A program made the position numbers and the translations under genes. Below the pieces are notes generated by a model. It had not been told where the DNA came from and did not search any database. It was given only the letters and a program-made list of their open reading frames with translations. Below are positions 33,185 through 44,379 of a DNA stretch of 64,000 nt, one piece after another. The DNA is from Monomorium pharaonis (Eukaryota > Arthropoda > Insecta > Hymenoptera > Formicidae). The DNA is taken from the NCBI RefSeq assembly GCF_013373865.1, contig NC_050470.1, positions 19,492,889 through 19,556,888 on the forward strand. The letters run 5' to 3'. Every line of letters begins with the position of its first letter. Within the stretch, counting starts at the first letter, position 1.

Positions 33185-34020
33185 CCATTTAATAAACCCT
33201 TCGTCTATTTCTTTGCTCCGCGTTTATCGTTAATACTATAGAAATAAAAAAACAAAACAAAAATCTCGTTTCCTTTTCTCCGCCCACCACATACTTATTT
33301 AATATTTGTACAACTATATACATACTCATTATGCATTTTAATTTCGATTATACCGTTACTACAAATTGTCAAATCACGACTTCAGCGTTTATTTGTATTT
33401 TCTTTTATTTTTATTTTTATTTGTTAATAGAATAAATACTTTTGTTAATTTTATGTGAAACTTTATCAATTATTTTAATTAATAACGACCTCGCCTATCC
33501 CGAACAAAGACTGCATCTGGTCCGATTCCGAGTTAAAGCAATTCAATTCGTTGACTCAAAACTTGGACCGACGGATGTACGACTCGAAACGGGATATAGC
33601 GGGCCTATCGGCACGTTGACCTACATTTTTGAGTCATAAAAAGTGCGTTCGACCCGAGGCACATACCCTCCTTAAACTGTGTGCCTACGGGAATTCTACA
33701 CGTTTTGTTACGTTCTTCCCTGCCTTACCTGTTCTCCCTGAAATATCCTTCCTACCGAATAAAGAGTTAAATCCTATAAGGCTGGACGTAACAATATAAT
33801 CATTCATTCGATTGAATCATTCAATGCCGTCATGTTGCTGTCATGTTGTAGACAACATAATATACGAGTATTGCGAACTGTTTGCTGGAAAATTTCGCCA
33901 ACTGTTTGCATGTATAAGCAAACATATTGCTGTATTCGTAACGTGTTCTACTTCGATGTCAGCAAATATCTAGCAACACATTTTGTGCATTAGTTTTTTT
34001 AAAATGCTTGGCTATCTGGG

Positions 34021-34610
34021 TTGATTCCATTTTGACCTCTTGCTTTTTTATTAACTTCCATTATATCTCGTGTGTGGATGCATTATTTTCATAAATTTGT
34101 GTAGGAAAAGTGATATTTGTAAATAATATAAATGATATTATGACATAAAATCATTTAACTTGGTTAATTTGACTTTATCTTCTCATCTTTATATGAAGGC
34201 CGGACTTCCAAAATATCTGAAAAAGTATAAATTTTACAGAAAATGTTATCAATTAAATTGTTATATAATGTTAAAAGATGTATTTATTAAATTTATCAAT
34301 TTAGCTCATAATATTATTACTATGGCGTGTTGGGGTTTTCATAATTTATTATAAATGACAACGTTTTACAATAATATTTAAACAAGTGTAGTATGTAACT
34401 ACAACATGCTTTTAAATTAATATTTATTAATAAATAATAAATTAATATTTATATTAATTTACAATAAATATAAACTTTATTTATTTAATAAGATAATATA
34501 TTATATTATTAAGTAAATAAAGTTTATATTTATTATAATATTTATTATTATAATAAATATTAATTTACAAAATTAATAATAATTATAAATTATTTGTATA
34601 ATTAATATTA
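34021..34610. other. AT-rich region, no gene
   Basis: 34380-34600 is made of AATATTTATTAATAAAT variants forming weak inverted repeats. No coding signal. Confidence 0.5.
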
Positions 34611-34611
34611 A

Positions 34612-35012
34612 TCCCCCCTCCCTTTCCGCACCCATCCCGTCCAAGTCATTAAAACGTACGTGGTTATTTTGAACGTGGCCATTTTTAACGTGGCCGTTCC
34701 GAACGTAGCCGTTTCAAATGTGGCGGTTTCGAACGTGGCCATTTCAAATGTGGCCGTTTTGAACATGGCCATTACGAACGTGGTCGTTTCGAACGTGGTC
34801 GTTTCGAACGTGGTCGTTTCGAACGTGGCCGTTTCGAACGTGGCCATTCCAAACGTGGCCATTTCGGACGTGGCCGTTTCAGACGTGGCCGTTTCAAACG
34901 TAGGCAAATTGAACTTTGTGCAATATTTTCCGTGGCCATTCCAAACGTGGCCATTTCAAACGTGGCCGTTTCGAACGTAGCCATTTCGGACGTGGCCATT
35001 TCGGACGCTCCT
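34612..35012. mobile_element. Half of a GTGGCC-period foldback element
   Basis: About twenty degenerate 15-bp units GTGGCCGTTTCGAAC run from 34660 to 35005 and end GGACGCTCC. The flanking CCCCTCCCTTTCCGCACCC and CAAGTCATTAAAACG match the right-of-core part of 16880-16960. The left arm and microsatellite are absent. A long frame on each strand follows the 15-bp period. Confidence 0.65.
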
Positions 35013-35734
35013 TAAATTTTACTACAATTATTTTTCACGTATTGGAAATAATAAATTATTGAAAGCACTATGTCTACTGGCGCAGCGGCTACCCTTTCCC
35101 TTTCCACACGAGTGAGAAATAATGATTAAAAAGATGTTGATGTTGATTCAACATTATTTCTCACTGTGTCAGTATTTATGATATGGTGGCTGATTAACGC
35201 ATTAATGCCCATGCTCAAATAAAACAGTTACGTGATATCCACGTGGAATCCACGTGATTTATACAGGGTGGGAAAAAATTATTGGTCAAGCTTTTGCCAG
35301 TTGATTCTACTCGTCGAGATCGCCAACATTGCATCATAAACATAATGCCGCAAAATTAACTTTCAAGATCATTTTTAATGTCAAAATTTTTTATTGACTT
35401 AGTCGATTCTATTTGTCGAACTGAACAAAAGTCTCAAAGGAACCATATGCCGGAAATTAATATTTCATAGAGAAATCTTCGTTTGAAGTTTTTAGAAGCC
35501 AAAAAATTTCGTAAAATTAATTGTCATAGTTGTAAAATTTGTTTAATCTACTCTTAACGCTATCCAAAAACAACGAACTGGGCGTGGTAGATTTTGGTTC
35601 CCTTCGGAGTGACTTGATTATAGTGAGTTTCCCTCGCCTCTCACTTCGGGGTAACTTGATTATAGTGAGTTTCCCTCGCCTCTCACTTCGGGGTGACTTG
35701 ATTATTGTAAGTTCCCCTTGCCTCTCACTTTATC

Positions 35735-36630
35735 GTCGTCGACGCTGCCTACGAACAAACAGAACTGACCCATCGGTCCCAATAGCTCTGAGCAGTTGTG
35801 CTCGTCTGTCAGCTTTAACGTGACCACCACCTTTATCAATGCAAGCTTGGAGTCTTTCCACCAAATTAAGCACAGCTCGATTTCATGCTAAAGTAGCAAC
35901 CGCCTCTTCAATGCGATAAATCCTGAGCCGTCCTTAAAGGCCTGCCTGATCCATAAACAATGGCTTTCAGAGCTCCCCAGAAATAAAAGTCCAGAGGGTT
36001 CAGGTCAGATGAACGGGCAGGTCATAAGTGTGGCGCAGGATTATGACCGATCCATCGAGTTCCAAAAGCCTGCCGAAATGCGGTGGAACACCGTCATGCA
36101 TAAAAAAAATTCAATTACGGGCATTCCTCGGAACCATACATCGCAGTCGATTCAGGAGAGTATGACGTAGAAACCGCAAATACTCAACGCTTGACAATTG
36201 GTTTGAGAGAAACACAGGAGTAATACAATCATTCCCGAGTATCCCTGCCCAAACAGTGACTGAAAAACGGACCTGTTGAACTCTTTGGACTATTGCGTGT
36301 GGATTGCGTCTGCGCCAGATGCGAACATTTTGCCGGTTCAAAATGAAAGTGTTGAAAAAACTGAATTCACCAGTGAACACTAAATTTTTCAAAAAGTGCC
36401 GATTTCTTCAAATCTTACGAAGCATCCACCGACAAAAACGAAGACTAGTTGTGCGATCACCAAGTCGTGACTCATGCACTATCTGCACTTTGTAGGGTCG
36501 TAGGCCTTCCTCACGGAGAATACGCAAGACTGTTTTATAATCAACCCCTACTCGCGCCTATGCGTCATGATCCCATGACAGGATAAGTTCGAGCTAGAGC
36601 AATCACACGTTCCTCAATTCTCCAAGACAC
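35735..36630 (-). pseudogene. Tc1/mariner-superfamily transposase, C-terminal half
   Basis: Minus-strand 36392-36111 reads FILNRQNVRIWRRRNPHA, QRVQQVRFSVTVWAGILG and SSVEYLRFLRHTLL, motifs of the catalytic core of this DDE transposase group in insects. In shifted frames 36110-35735 continues toward IDKGGGHVKADRRAQL, the usual tail. The expected DGAPPHF and SPDLNPLD boxes are degraded. Stops occur at several places. It would cut and join element ends. Confidence 0.65.
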
Positions 36631-38402
36631 CCCACATAGAAATAAAACCTCCAGTAGACGTCTAATGGACGTCTGCCATGAAAGTTTAAACTTCCAGTGG
36701 ACGTCCATTAGACGTCCAATATAGAGCCATTAGAAATCCACAGTTCCGCATTGTGGACGTCCATTAGACCTCCATTAAAGGTCGTCAAAGAGATCTATTA
36801 GACGTTGTGTGGATCATTAGTTGAAGCTTCATGGAGCCTCGATAGATGATTAACAAAATAATTAAAAATAAAAATTTTATTTTTTTTTAATTATTTTTAT
36901 CAACAGTACATACTAAATTTAGGACAAATTTTTATTAATTAATTAAATTATTTAAATTATATTATTATAAAAATTTAAATTATATTATTTTATTTTATTC
37001 TTACTTGCCCCTAGTAGGTTTTGAACCCGGGACCTTAGGATTACAAACCTTGTACTCTATCTGCTATGCCAATTTGATTCATCGATATGGGTATGTTGTT
37101 ATTGTCTACATATACATAAGTTATAAACTGACGCAATTATATTATTTTTTATAAAAACAATTAAATTTTGCAAAACATATTAAAAATAAATAGCATTAAT
37201 TTATTTACTTTTAATTTCATTGTTAAATTTATCTTTTTCCATAACCTTCTTAATAATTTGATGGAAATTGCGATCTATTTAGCATTAATACTTTGAAGCG
37301 TTCAAATGGTTAATTAGATAATTTTAACTATATAGATCATATATTCTAAGAAAAATTGAATAGTACATTTATTATTCTGTTTTTGTATTCAGTACATGAT
37401 AAATTTAGATTTTGTGCATTTTTTTGTGCGCAGTAATTGTAGACAAACCGTTATTTTTGAAAACATTATCTTTATGATAATTTTTTTTAATATCAAATGG
37501 ATCTTTCATTCAGGATGCTATAGTGTTGTCTGATTTTTGAGTCAACTACGACGCGCATGGACGGCTCAAAAATCGAACAGCATTGTGATATCTTTTATGA
37601 GATATTAAGCTGATATCATTTAGCTGTGATATCATAAGGATAACATTTTCAAGAAACTTAAATGAAACTCTTCCATGAGATATCTCAAAGACCTCTCTTA
37701 GTAGACATCTCTGATAAATGTTACCATTTGGACATCATTTCCAAGATATCTAAATGTTTTCTTAAAAAAGTTCTCTTAAAGTTTTCATTCTGACAAGCGT
37801 GTTGTCTGGGTAACTTCTACCATGAAAATAAATGTTCCATACAGCTATGGAAGTTTAATGGATACCTAATGGACGTCTATCTAACTTCCATCATGGAAGT
37901 AAATGTTCCATAGAGCTATGGAAGTTTAATGGATCCTTAATGGACGTCTGTCTAACTTCCATCATGGAAATAATGTTCCATAGAGCTATGGAAGTTTAGT
38001 GGATCCCTAATAGACGTCCATCTAACTTCCACTATAGAAGAAAACATCCAATGGAGCTATGGATGTTTAATGGATCCCTAATGGATGTCTATCTAACTTC
38101 CACCATGGAGGTAAATCTCCAATGGAGCCATGGACGTTTACTGGATCTTTAATGGACGTCTGTCTAACTTCTGCCATGGAGGTAAACCTTCAATGGAGCC
38201 ATGGAAGTTTACTGAATCCCTAATGGACGTCTACCTAACTTCCGCCATGGAGGTAAACTTCCAATGGAGCTAAGAAAGTTTACTAGACCTCTAATGGACG
38301 TCCATCTGACTTCCACCATGAACATAGATCATAGTCCCATGGATCTATAGAGGTTTAATGGACGTCCATTAGACATCTACTGGATGCCAATTTCTATGTA
38401 GG
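36631..38402. mobile_element. Foldback element with TAGACGTCCATTAG period, ACAC duplication
   Basis: Ends CCCACATAGAAAT and ATTTCTATGTAGG are inverted copies, flanked by ACAC (36627-36630 and 38403-38406). The body is dozens of GGACGTCCATTAGA / CTTCCATCATGGAAG variants in both senses plus AT-rich middle DNA containing a tRNA-like module. It splits the surrounding transposase gene. No ORF. Confidence 0.78.
37007..37077 (-). repeat. tRNA-Thr-like module inside the foldback, copy 1
   Basis: The minus strand has an A-box-like TGGCATAGCAGATAGAG, an anticodon-loop-like GGTTTGTAATCC (TGT) and a B box GGTTCAAAACC after TCCCG. The acceptor stem does not pair, so it is tRNA-derived (SINE-like), not a gene. 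Confidence 0.55.
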
Positions 38403-38674
38403 ACACGACGACCTGCCCTACGGTGGTCAGCACCTGCAAAATTCATTTGCTCCTGATGGAATCGTTCATCGAGTCGTTAAAATTTTCGACGATCAGGCAC
38501 AGACTCTGGACGTAATGGTCTGCCATTAGCTTGGCGTCGCAACCATCTAGCATAAAGAGCTCGTGCTCGTGTGCAATTACCATGAACACGATCAATTACT
38601 CGAAGCATTAGATGTAGATCACGCCCATCCCTATGCAACCGATCACGATCACCACGGCCACCACGTCGAGGCAT
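38403..38674 (-). pseudogene. Tc1/mariner-superfamily transposase, N-terminal part
   Basis: Frame from 38674 starts MPRRGGRGDRDRLHRD and is Arg-rich, consistent with a DNA-binding N-terminus. It runs to the foldback insertion at 38402, on the other side of which the transposase resumes. A stop lies near 38477. Identity rests on position and strand rather than a hallmark motif. Confidence 0.45.
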
Positions 38675-39637
38675 GCTACAGCAACGTTATTCTTAGAAAA
38701 AAATTGGTAAAAAATTTAAAACAATTTTTTTTTAAATTTTACACTAAAAATTGATTCAAAATCAGCGGCGGTCTTCTAATAATCACGAAAAAGGTCTGGA
38801 TATGGATGGAAATCTTTTTAAGCACAAGTAACAAATGTCTTATGGAGCGATATATTATTCCTCTCCGAGGCAAATGACCATTGCTTTAAGGAAACAACAG
38901 CCGTTGAAATGTTACTAAGTACCAAAATACCTCAAAAGAAACCAAAATCACGCCCACTTCATTGTTCCTGGGTAGCGTTAAGAGTAGATTAAGCAGATTT
39001 TACACCCATGACAAATAATTTTACGAAATTTTTTGGCTTTTAAAAGCTTCAAACAAAGATTTCTCTATGAAATATTGATTTCCGGCATATCGTCCCTTTG
39101 AGACTTTTGTTCAGCTCGACGAGTAGAATCGACTAAGCCAATAAAAAAATTTGACATTGAAAATGACTTTGAAAGTTAATTTTCGGCATCATGTTTATGA
39201 TGCAATGTTGGCGATCTCGACGAGTAGAATCGATTGGCAAAGGCTTGACCAATAATTTTCCCCCATCTTTTACATGGATTACGTGAATGCAGGTTTTTCC
39301 ACAAGTTAACCACGTGGATGCAATATTCTTTTTTCATCATTGCATCAAATTCTTTTATCTTTTACATATCTATTAGATTTTTTGTGCATACATCTGTTAA
39401 GAAATATTTATAGGGAATTTACATGAATATTTCAAGAAGCTGCGCGCTCGTCCAGCAGTTAGTGCACGGCGCCATCGACAGGCAGCGTAACTCTCTCGGG
39501 AGTAAGGTACATCTGACGCGAATTGGAAGATATTTATATTTAAATACTTTTATATATTTTCAGTACATACCTATATTACATATTACATTTTTTATATACT
39601 TTGTACACTTTAAACGTTTATTTCATATACCTATTGT

Positions 39638-39893
39638 ATATCTAGATAACACAAAAAATCCAAAATAATTCTTTTAGTATTTCTTTTATATCACCAATTA
39701 TGAATTCTTCTTTAAATGCAAAAAGAAATCTTTTTTTAAAATAAATTCTTAAAATGAGATCTCTCTCTGAATTCTTTTTTTAGATGCAAAAAATTCTTTT
39801 TCTAAGAATTCTTTTTGCACCTAAAAAAGAATTCAGAATTGGTGACATAAAAAAGAATTCTTTTTCGATTCTCTGTGCTATCTGGGTATACTC
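39638..39893. repeat. AGAATTCTTTTT-period element with CTATCTGGG end
   Basis: Edges CTAGATAACACA and TGTGCTATCTGGG are inverted versions of CCCAGATAGCACA. The body iterates AAGAATTCTTTTTGCA in both senses. Confidence 0.6.
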
Positions 39894-40410
39894 ATTTTTT
39901 AAGTAATTATTATATTTTTATATATAAATCTATAATATGTAAAAATATAGATCACATGCATTATATAATAGTTTAATAATATGCTTTGTTTATTTTTAAC
40001 AGAAGCTGATGTTTTAAAGTCTCATCATGTAAACGATTTCTTTATGGAATTAATACCAAACCACTGACGCTGAACAACCGTTCAACGGATGTACTACTGG
40101 ATAGTGCAGTGTTGTATTTAATGAACAATTTTTCAATTTGAGAAAAACCATTTAGCATTTCAATTTTAGTATTTTTTGAAATTAAAAATCGATGCAACTT
40201 ATCTTGAACAGAGTCAGTATATACTGTTTATATATTAGACGAAATTTCGAAGACGGAGGCGAAATTTGTCATCCAATATAACCTTAAAGTTCGTAGTTCA
40301 TGAATTGACCGGCGACCATACTGCGAACAGCGCGTGCCATATTTTGACCCACCCCCACCACTAGAGTTCGGTCTTCTGTTTTCTAGTCTTCTTGCTTTCT
40401 ACCAGACGGC
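39894..40410. other. No recognisable gene
   Basis: AT-rich with a slightly GC-richer patch at 40290-40360. No supported frame or repeat boundary. Confidence 0.4.
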
Positions 40411-40411
40411 A

Positions 40412-41937
40412 CCCACGTAGAAATGAAACCTCTAATAGACGTCCATTAGACGTCTGCCATGGAAGTTTGAACTTCCAGTGGACGTCCATCAGACGTCCAA
40501 TATAGAGCCATTAGAAATCCACAATTCTGCATTGCGAACGTCTATTAGACCTCCATTAGACGTCGTCAAAGAGGTCTATTAGACGTTGTCATTTCCATGA
40601 TGGAAGTTAGACAGACATCTATTAAGGATCCATTAAACTTCCATAGTTCTATGGAACATTTACTTCCATGATGGAAGTTAGATAGACGTCCATTAGGGAT
40701 CCATTAAAGTTCTATGGAACATTTACTTCCATGGTGGAAGTTACCCAAACAACACGCTTGCCAGAATGAAAACTTTAAGAAAACTTTTTTAAGAAAACAT
40801 TTAGATATCTTGGAAATGATGTCAAAATAATAACATTTATCAGACACGTCTACTAAGAGAGGTCTTTGAGATATATCTCATAGAAGAGTTTCATTTAAGT
40901 TTCTTGAAAATGTTATCCTTATGACATCAGCTAAATGATATCAGCTTAATGTCTCAAAAAAGATATCACAATGCTGTCCGATTTTTGAGCCGTCCATGCG
41001 TGTCGTAGTTGACTCAGAAATCAGACAACACTATAACATTTTGAATGAGAGATCCATTTGATATTTAAAAAAATTATCACAAAGATAATGTTTTCAAAAA
41101 TAACGGTTTGTCTACAATTACTGCGCACAAAATTTAAATACATCATGTACTGAACAAAAACAAGATAATAAATGTTACTATACTACTCAATTTTTCTTAG
41201 AATATATGATCTATATAGTTGACCATCTAATTAACCATTTGAACGCTTCAAAGTATTAATGCTAAATAGATCGCAATTTCCATCAAATTATTAAGAAGGT
41301 TATGGAAAAAGATAAATTTAACAATAAAATTAATAAGTAAATAAATTAATGCTGTTTATTTTTAATGTTTTGCAAAATTTAATTGCTTTTAAATAAAAAA
41401 TAATATAATTGCGTCAGTTTATAACATATAGATATATGTAGATAATAACAAGTACCCATATCGATGAGTCAAATTGGCATAGCAGATAGAGTATAAGGTT
41501 CGTAATCCTAAGGTCCCGGGTTCAAAACCTACCAGGGGCAAGTAAGAGAATAAAATAAAATAATATAATTTAAATTTAATTTATTAATAAAAATTTGTTC
41601 TAAATTTAGTATGTACTATTAATAAAAATAATTCTAAAAAAAAATAAAATTATTTTAAATTTTTATTTTGTCAATCATCTATCGAGGCTTCATGAAGCCT
41701 CTATTAATGATCCACAAAATATCCGTCAGTCATCCATCGAGGTTCCGTGAAGCCTCTATTAATAATCCACACAACGTCTAATAGACCTCTTTGACGACGT
41801 CTAATAGAGGTCTAATAGACGTATGCAGTGCGGAACTGTGGATTTCTAATGGCTCTATATTGGACGTCTACTGGAAGTTCAAACTTCCATGGCAGACGTC
41901 TAATGGACGTCTATTAGAGGTTTCATTTCTATGTGGG
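40412..41937. mobile_element. Second TAGACGTC-period foldback, opposite orientation
   Basis: CCCACGTAGAAATGAAACC and its complement GGTTTCATTTCTATGTGGG form the ends. The content matches 36631-38402 in reverse, including AACACGCTTGCCAGAATG (40755) against CATTCTGACAAGCGTG (37787) and the tRNA-like module. No clear target duplication. Confidence 0.75.
41468..41541 (+). repeat. tRNA-Thr-like module inside the foldback, copy 2
   Basis: The plus strand shows TGGCATAGCAGATAGAG, GGTTCGTAATCC (CGT loop) and GGGTTCAAAACC. Differs from copy 1 at a few positions. The acceptor stem does not pair. Confidence 0.55.
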
Positions 41938-42351
41938 TGATGAAGATGTGCAGCAATGCGCACTAATATATGCGCACTATATATGCGCAATAATATATTT
42001 ATCAACATCATGATTTATTAATTAATAAATTATCATTTATTTACTTAAATATACATATATAACATTGTTAGATATATACAAAGTATAGTGCTAAATCTAT
42101 ATAGGTTGTATAGCACTTTTGTCTTATTTATTATTTCTTTTTATAAATATTATTTTTAAAATTCGCGGTTGGTTGGCTGTTACGTATGGCGGATAAAGGC
42201 AACCAATCAAAAATCGTTACCACATTGTCCTAACTCTTCTTATAGGAACTTTAGTCACAGGTAAATGTTAATGTCATCTAGGCTGGTATTCATAGTCGAA
42301 TCTTATTTAAAGATCGTCTCAAGCAATGTCTTAAGATGCTAATACGACTAT

Positions 42352-42763
42352 GGCTGGTATTCATAGTCGAATCTTATTTCAAGATCGTCTCAAGCAATAT
42401 CTTAAGATGCTAATACAGCTCTGTGATTGGCTGATGGTATCTTAAGACAGTACTTAAGATGTGTTAAAAAAGATAAATAAATGATCAGAATGAATTCTCT
42501 TATAATCCTTTATTGTTGTTGAGACAATTGCTTCCGTAGCTTACAACATGCTTGAGTACAGACCGAAAAACGACTAACTCAAAAACGACTAACTCAAGAC
42601 ACGAAAAAACAAAAAAGGAAGAAAGAACGCACGCGCATCAATCGTAACTCACAGTCCCTCCAAATACAATACAGATGGCTCTTCATGTACAAGAAAATTA
42701 CAAATGTACCCATACACTCAACAAGATGATCTTAAATATAAGATCCGACTATAAATACTGGCC
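42352..42763. mobile_element. Nested second copy of the MITE, TAT duplication
   Basis: GGCTGGTATTCATAGTCG...TAAATACTGGCC with TAT at 42349-42351 and 42764-42766. It carries a solo LTR at 42462-42723. Confidence 0.75.
42462..42723 (-). mobile_element. 262-bp solo LTR with AGATG duplication
   Basis: TGTTAAAAAA...ACTCAACA flanked by AGATG on both sides (42457-42461, 42724-42728). The uninterrupted target sequence CTTAAGATGATCTTAA is visible in the outer MITE at about 42799. AATAAAGG on the minus strand near the left edge suggests minus orientation. No ORF. Confidence 0.78.
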
Positions 42764-43237
42764 TATGTGATTGGCTGATGGCATCTTAAGACAGTACTTA
42801 AGATGATCTTAAATATAAAATCCGACTATGAATACCGGCCCTAGTGTTGAATTCATGTACTGAACATGGACGATGATGATGACGTATCTTAAATAAAAAA
42901 TTTAAAATTCGGTCTTTGCGTCACAATATCTCCACTCGTAGGATACGTAGAGTAAAAATAAAAAGTTTTCTTGTGCAAATCAAACCCAAACTTTCAATTG
43001 AGCCTAGTTAGAACTCGATCAGTTCAGTCGTTATTGATAATCTCAGATGCTCGCAAGTCGGGTACTTGCACTTGTAATACACAAGGCAGTCTCGCGCTGC
43101 GCGTTCACTACCGTGTCTCTTGATTACTGTTAAAAAAAAAGTTTTATTACATCAAATAAAAATTTAAATTTTTCATGAATTATATAATTCGCAATAAATA
43201 TGACATTATATTAACAAAAAAATAAAAACCTCGCTTG

Positions 43238-43628
43238 TTACTGTATTAAAATTATTATTAAAATTTTTTCTATTTGTTCTTCATTAATATTAGGTAGTGA
43301 ACTTAATTCCTGCCGGTTTTTCGTTTCCAAAAATTTTCCCATAGCATCCAAGTGTTTTAATATGGCCGTTGAAGGAACATTTAAAGCTTTCGATAACTCA
43401 AAGCGTTTGAGCTGAATTCTCATCGAGCAATTCTGGCAGCTCAACATTTTCGAATTTTTTTAGTTGTCCGGGACATTTTTTATCTCTCACATCAAAATCA
43501 TCGTTTCGAAAGCGTTCAAACCAAACTTTACATGTTCTTTCTGATGGAATTTCATCACTATAAACTTCGAATAATAAGCGATGTGTTTCAGCTGCGGTTT
43601 TCTTGAGGTCGAAGTAGTAAAGAACCAA
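43238..43628 (-). pseudogene. mariner transposase N-terminal fragment
   Basis: From 43628 the frame reads MVLYYFDLKKTAAETHRLL, SERTCKVWFERFRNDDFDV and CPGQLKKFENVELPELLDE, the first helix-turn-helix of mariner transposases. A shift near 43430 leads to ALNVPSTAILKHLDAMGK, the second helix-turn-helix. The DDE catalytic part is absent, so it is a truncated dead copy. Confidence 0.8.
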
Positions 43629-43771
43629 ATGTTGGAAAAAGTTTATCGTTGTTTATTTTCAATCATTTGGAAAATCTTTTTGGCTTCGAAATCTAATCTG
43701 TGAGAACTGAATTACTTTCAGCAAAGTATAATCTACAAAAGACATACGACTTCACCGTCAAAGCTCATCAG

Positions 43772-44379
43772 TGTTGGACCTAGCTCTCTCTAGTAGTGAA
43801 CGGCAGCCATTAAGTTGTTATGAGTGACACACTCATTAACGATAAATAAGGTGTCAGTAGCACGATGACGTAAGTCGGTCAGCTGCAGCAGTCAGCATCG
43901 AGCGCATCGCGCGAGGTTTCGCGCAATCCGCTCGACACAATTAGCGCAATGCTCCTTAGACAGCACTTGCTGTCTAAGCAATAATTTGGAATACTGACCG
44001 ATTTACGCCCTCACGCAATCCTCCCCTTCTTTCGATCCAACTACCGAATTATCGGATATATAAACCGGCGAAAGAAGGTGAGGAGCGGGTCAATCCGAAG
44101 TAGACAAACTAAGACTACACACGACACTCTGCTTTGCGGGGTCGTGTATCGCCGAGATAACTTATTGTAAATACACAACCACGACGCTCTGCTTTACGGG
44201 GTCGTGGATAACGAGCTCATAGACGCGACACTCTGCCTTGCGGGGTCGCGATCTATTCACTGTAACTGAATACAAGAATAAAAGTGTTCAATACAACTAA
44301 CGGTGTGAGTGACCAAATACCTTCCTCGCGAGATCTCTGGCAGCGATCCCAAATCGTACTCACAACGAGGGGTACAACA
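43772..44379 (+). mobile_element. Solo LTR with three covarying hairpins (TGTTGG...TACAACA)
   Basis: TGTTGGACC and GGGTACAACA are inverted at the tips. Inside are a TATA-like GATATATAAACC at 44055, an initiator-like GTCAATCC about 30 bases on, three hairpin repeats at 44119-44250 and AATAAA at 44276. The 3' part resembles the LTR at 7868-8550. No target duplication found. Confidence 0.58.
44119..44250 (+). repeat. Three stem-loop repeats in the LTR leader
   Basis: Units at 44119-44147, 44179-44207 and 44224-44250 each have a six- or seven-base stem around CTCTGCTTTGCGG. Stems are ACACGAC/GTCGTGT, CCACGAC/GTCGTGG and CGCGAC/GTCGCG, with paired changes keeping the helix. They lie between the TATA box and AATAAA, so they would be transcribed. 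Confidence 0.75.

Larger units (their letters stand above)
31724..33793 (+). mobile_element. 2.07-kb solo LTR (TGTTACGTCC...GGACGTAACA), ATAT duplication
   Basis: Ends TGTTACGTCCGG and GGACGTAACA are inverted copies, with ATAT on both sides (31720-31723 and 33794-33797). The 4-bp duplication and TG...CA ends fit a Ty3/gypsy-type LTR. The uninterrupted target is visible at 24640-24660. Inside are a TATA box with initiator, AATAAA signals at 33191 and 33762, and a possible spliced ORF. A partial second copy is at 47905-48235 (minus). No gag-pol lies beside it, so it is solo. Confidence 0.82.
31457..34020. mobile_element. CCCAGATAGCC-ended periodic element split by a solo LTR
   Basis: Left part 31457-31723 and right part 33794-34020 are the complement of 24400-24910, ending GCTTGGCTATCTGGG at 34020. 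The break corresponds to the GATATAAT site of the uninterrupted copy near 24645. Confidence 0.75.
35264..39272 (-). mobile_element. Tc1/mariner-superfamily transposon with about 340-bp TIRs
   Basis: The left TIR (35264-35605, starts CAGGGTGGGAAAAAATTATT) and right TIR (38930-39272) are inverted copies sharing blocks such as TTGGTCAAGC and CGACGAGTAGAATCGA. A transposase on the minus strand lies between them, interrupted by the foldback at 36631-38402. TA precedes the left end. Three 42-bp units (GACTTGATTATAGTGAG) sit at 35603-35731 just inside the left TIR. Confidence 0.78.
42281..42840. mobile_element. Harbinger-like MITE with CTA duplication, hosting a nested copy of itself
   Basis: Starts GGCTGGTATTCATAGTCG and ends ACTATGAATACCGGCC, with CTA at 42278-42280 and 42841-42843. 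It is interrupted at 42352-42763 by a second copy of the same MITE. Non-coding. Confidence 0.78.

Noticed and set aside
34608..34999. Repetitive frames on both strands (ETATFET / NVAVSNV)
   Set aside because: Produced by a 15-bp degenerate tandem repeat in foldback arms.
37007..37077. tRNA gene
   Set aside because: A and B boxes are present but the acceptor stem does not pair and the segment is inside a mobile element in two copies, so it is tRNA-derived.
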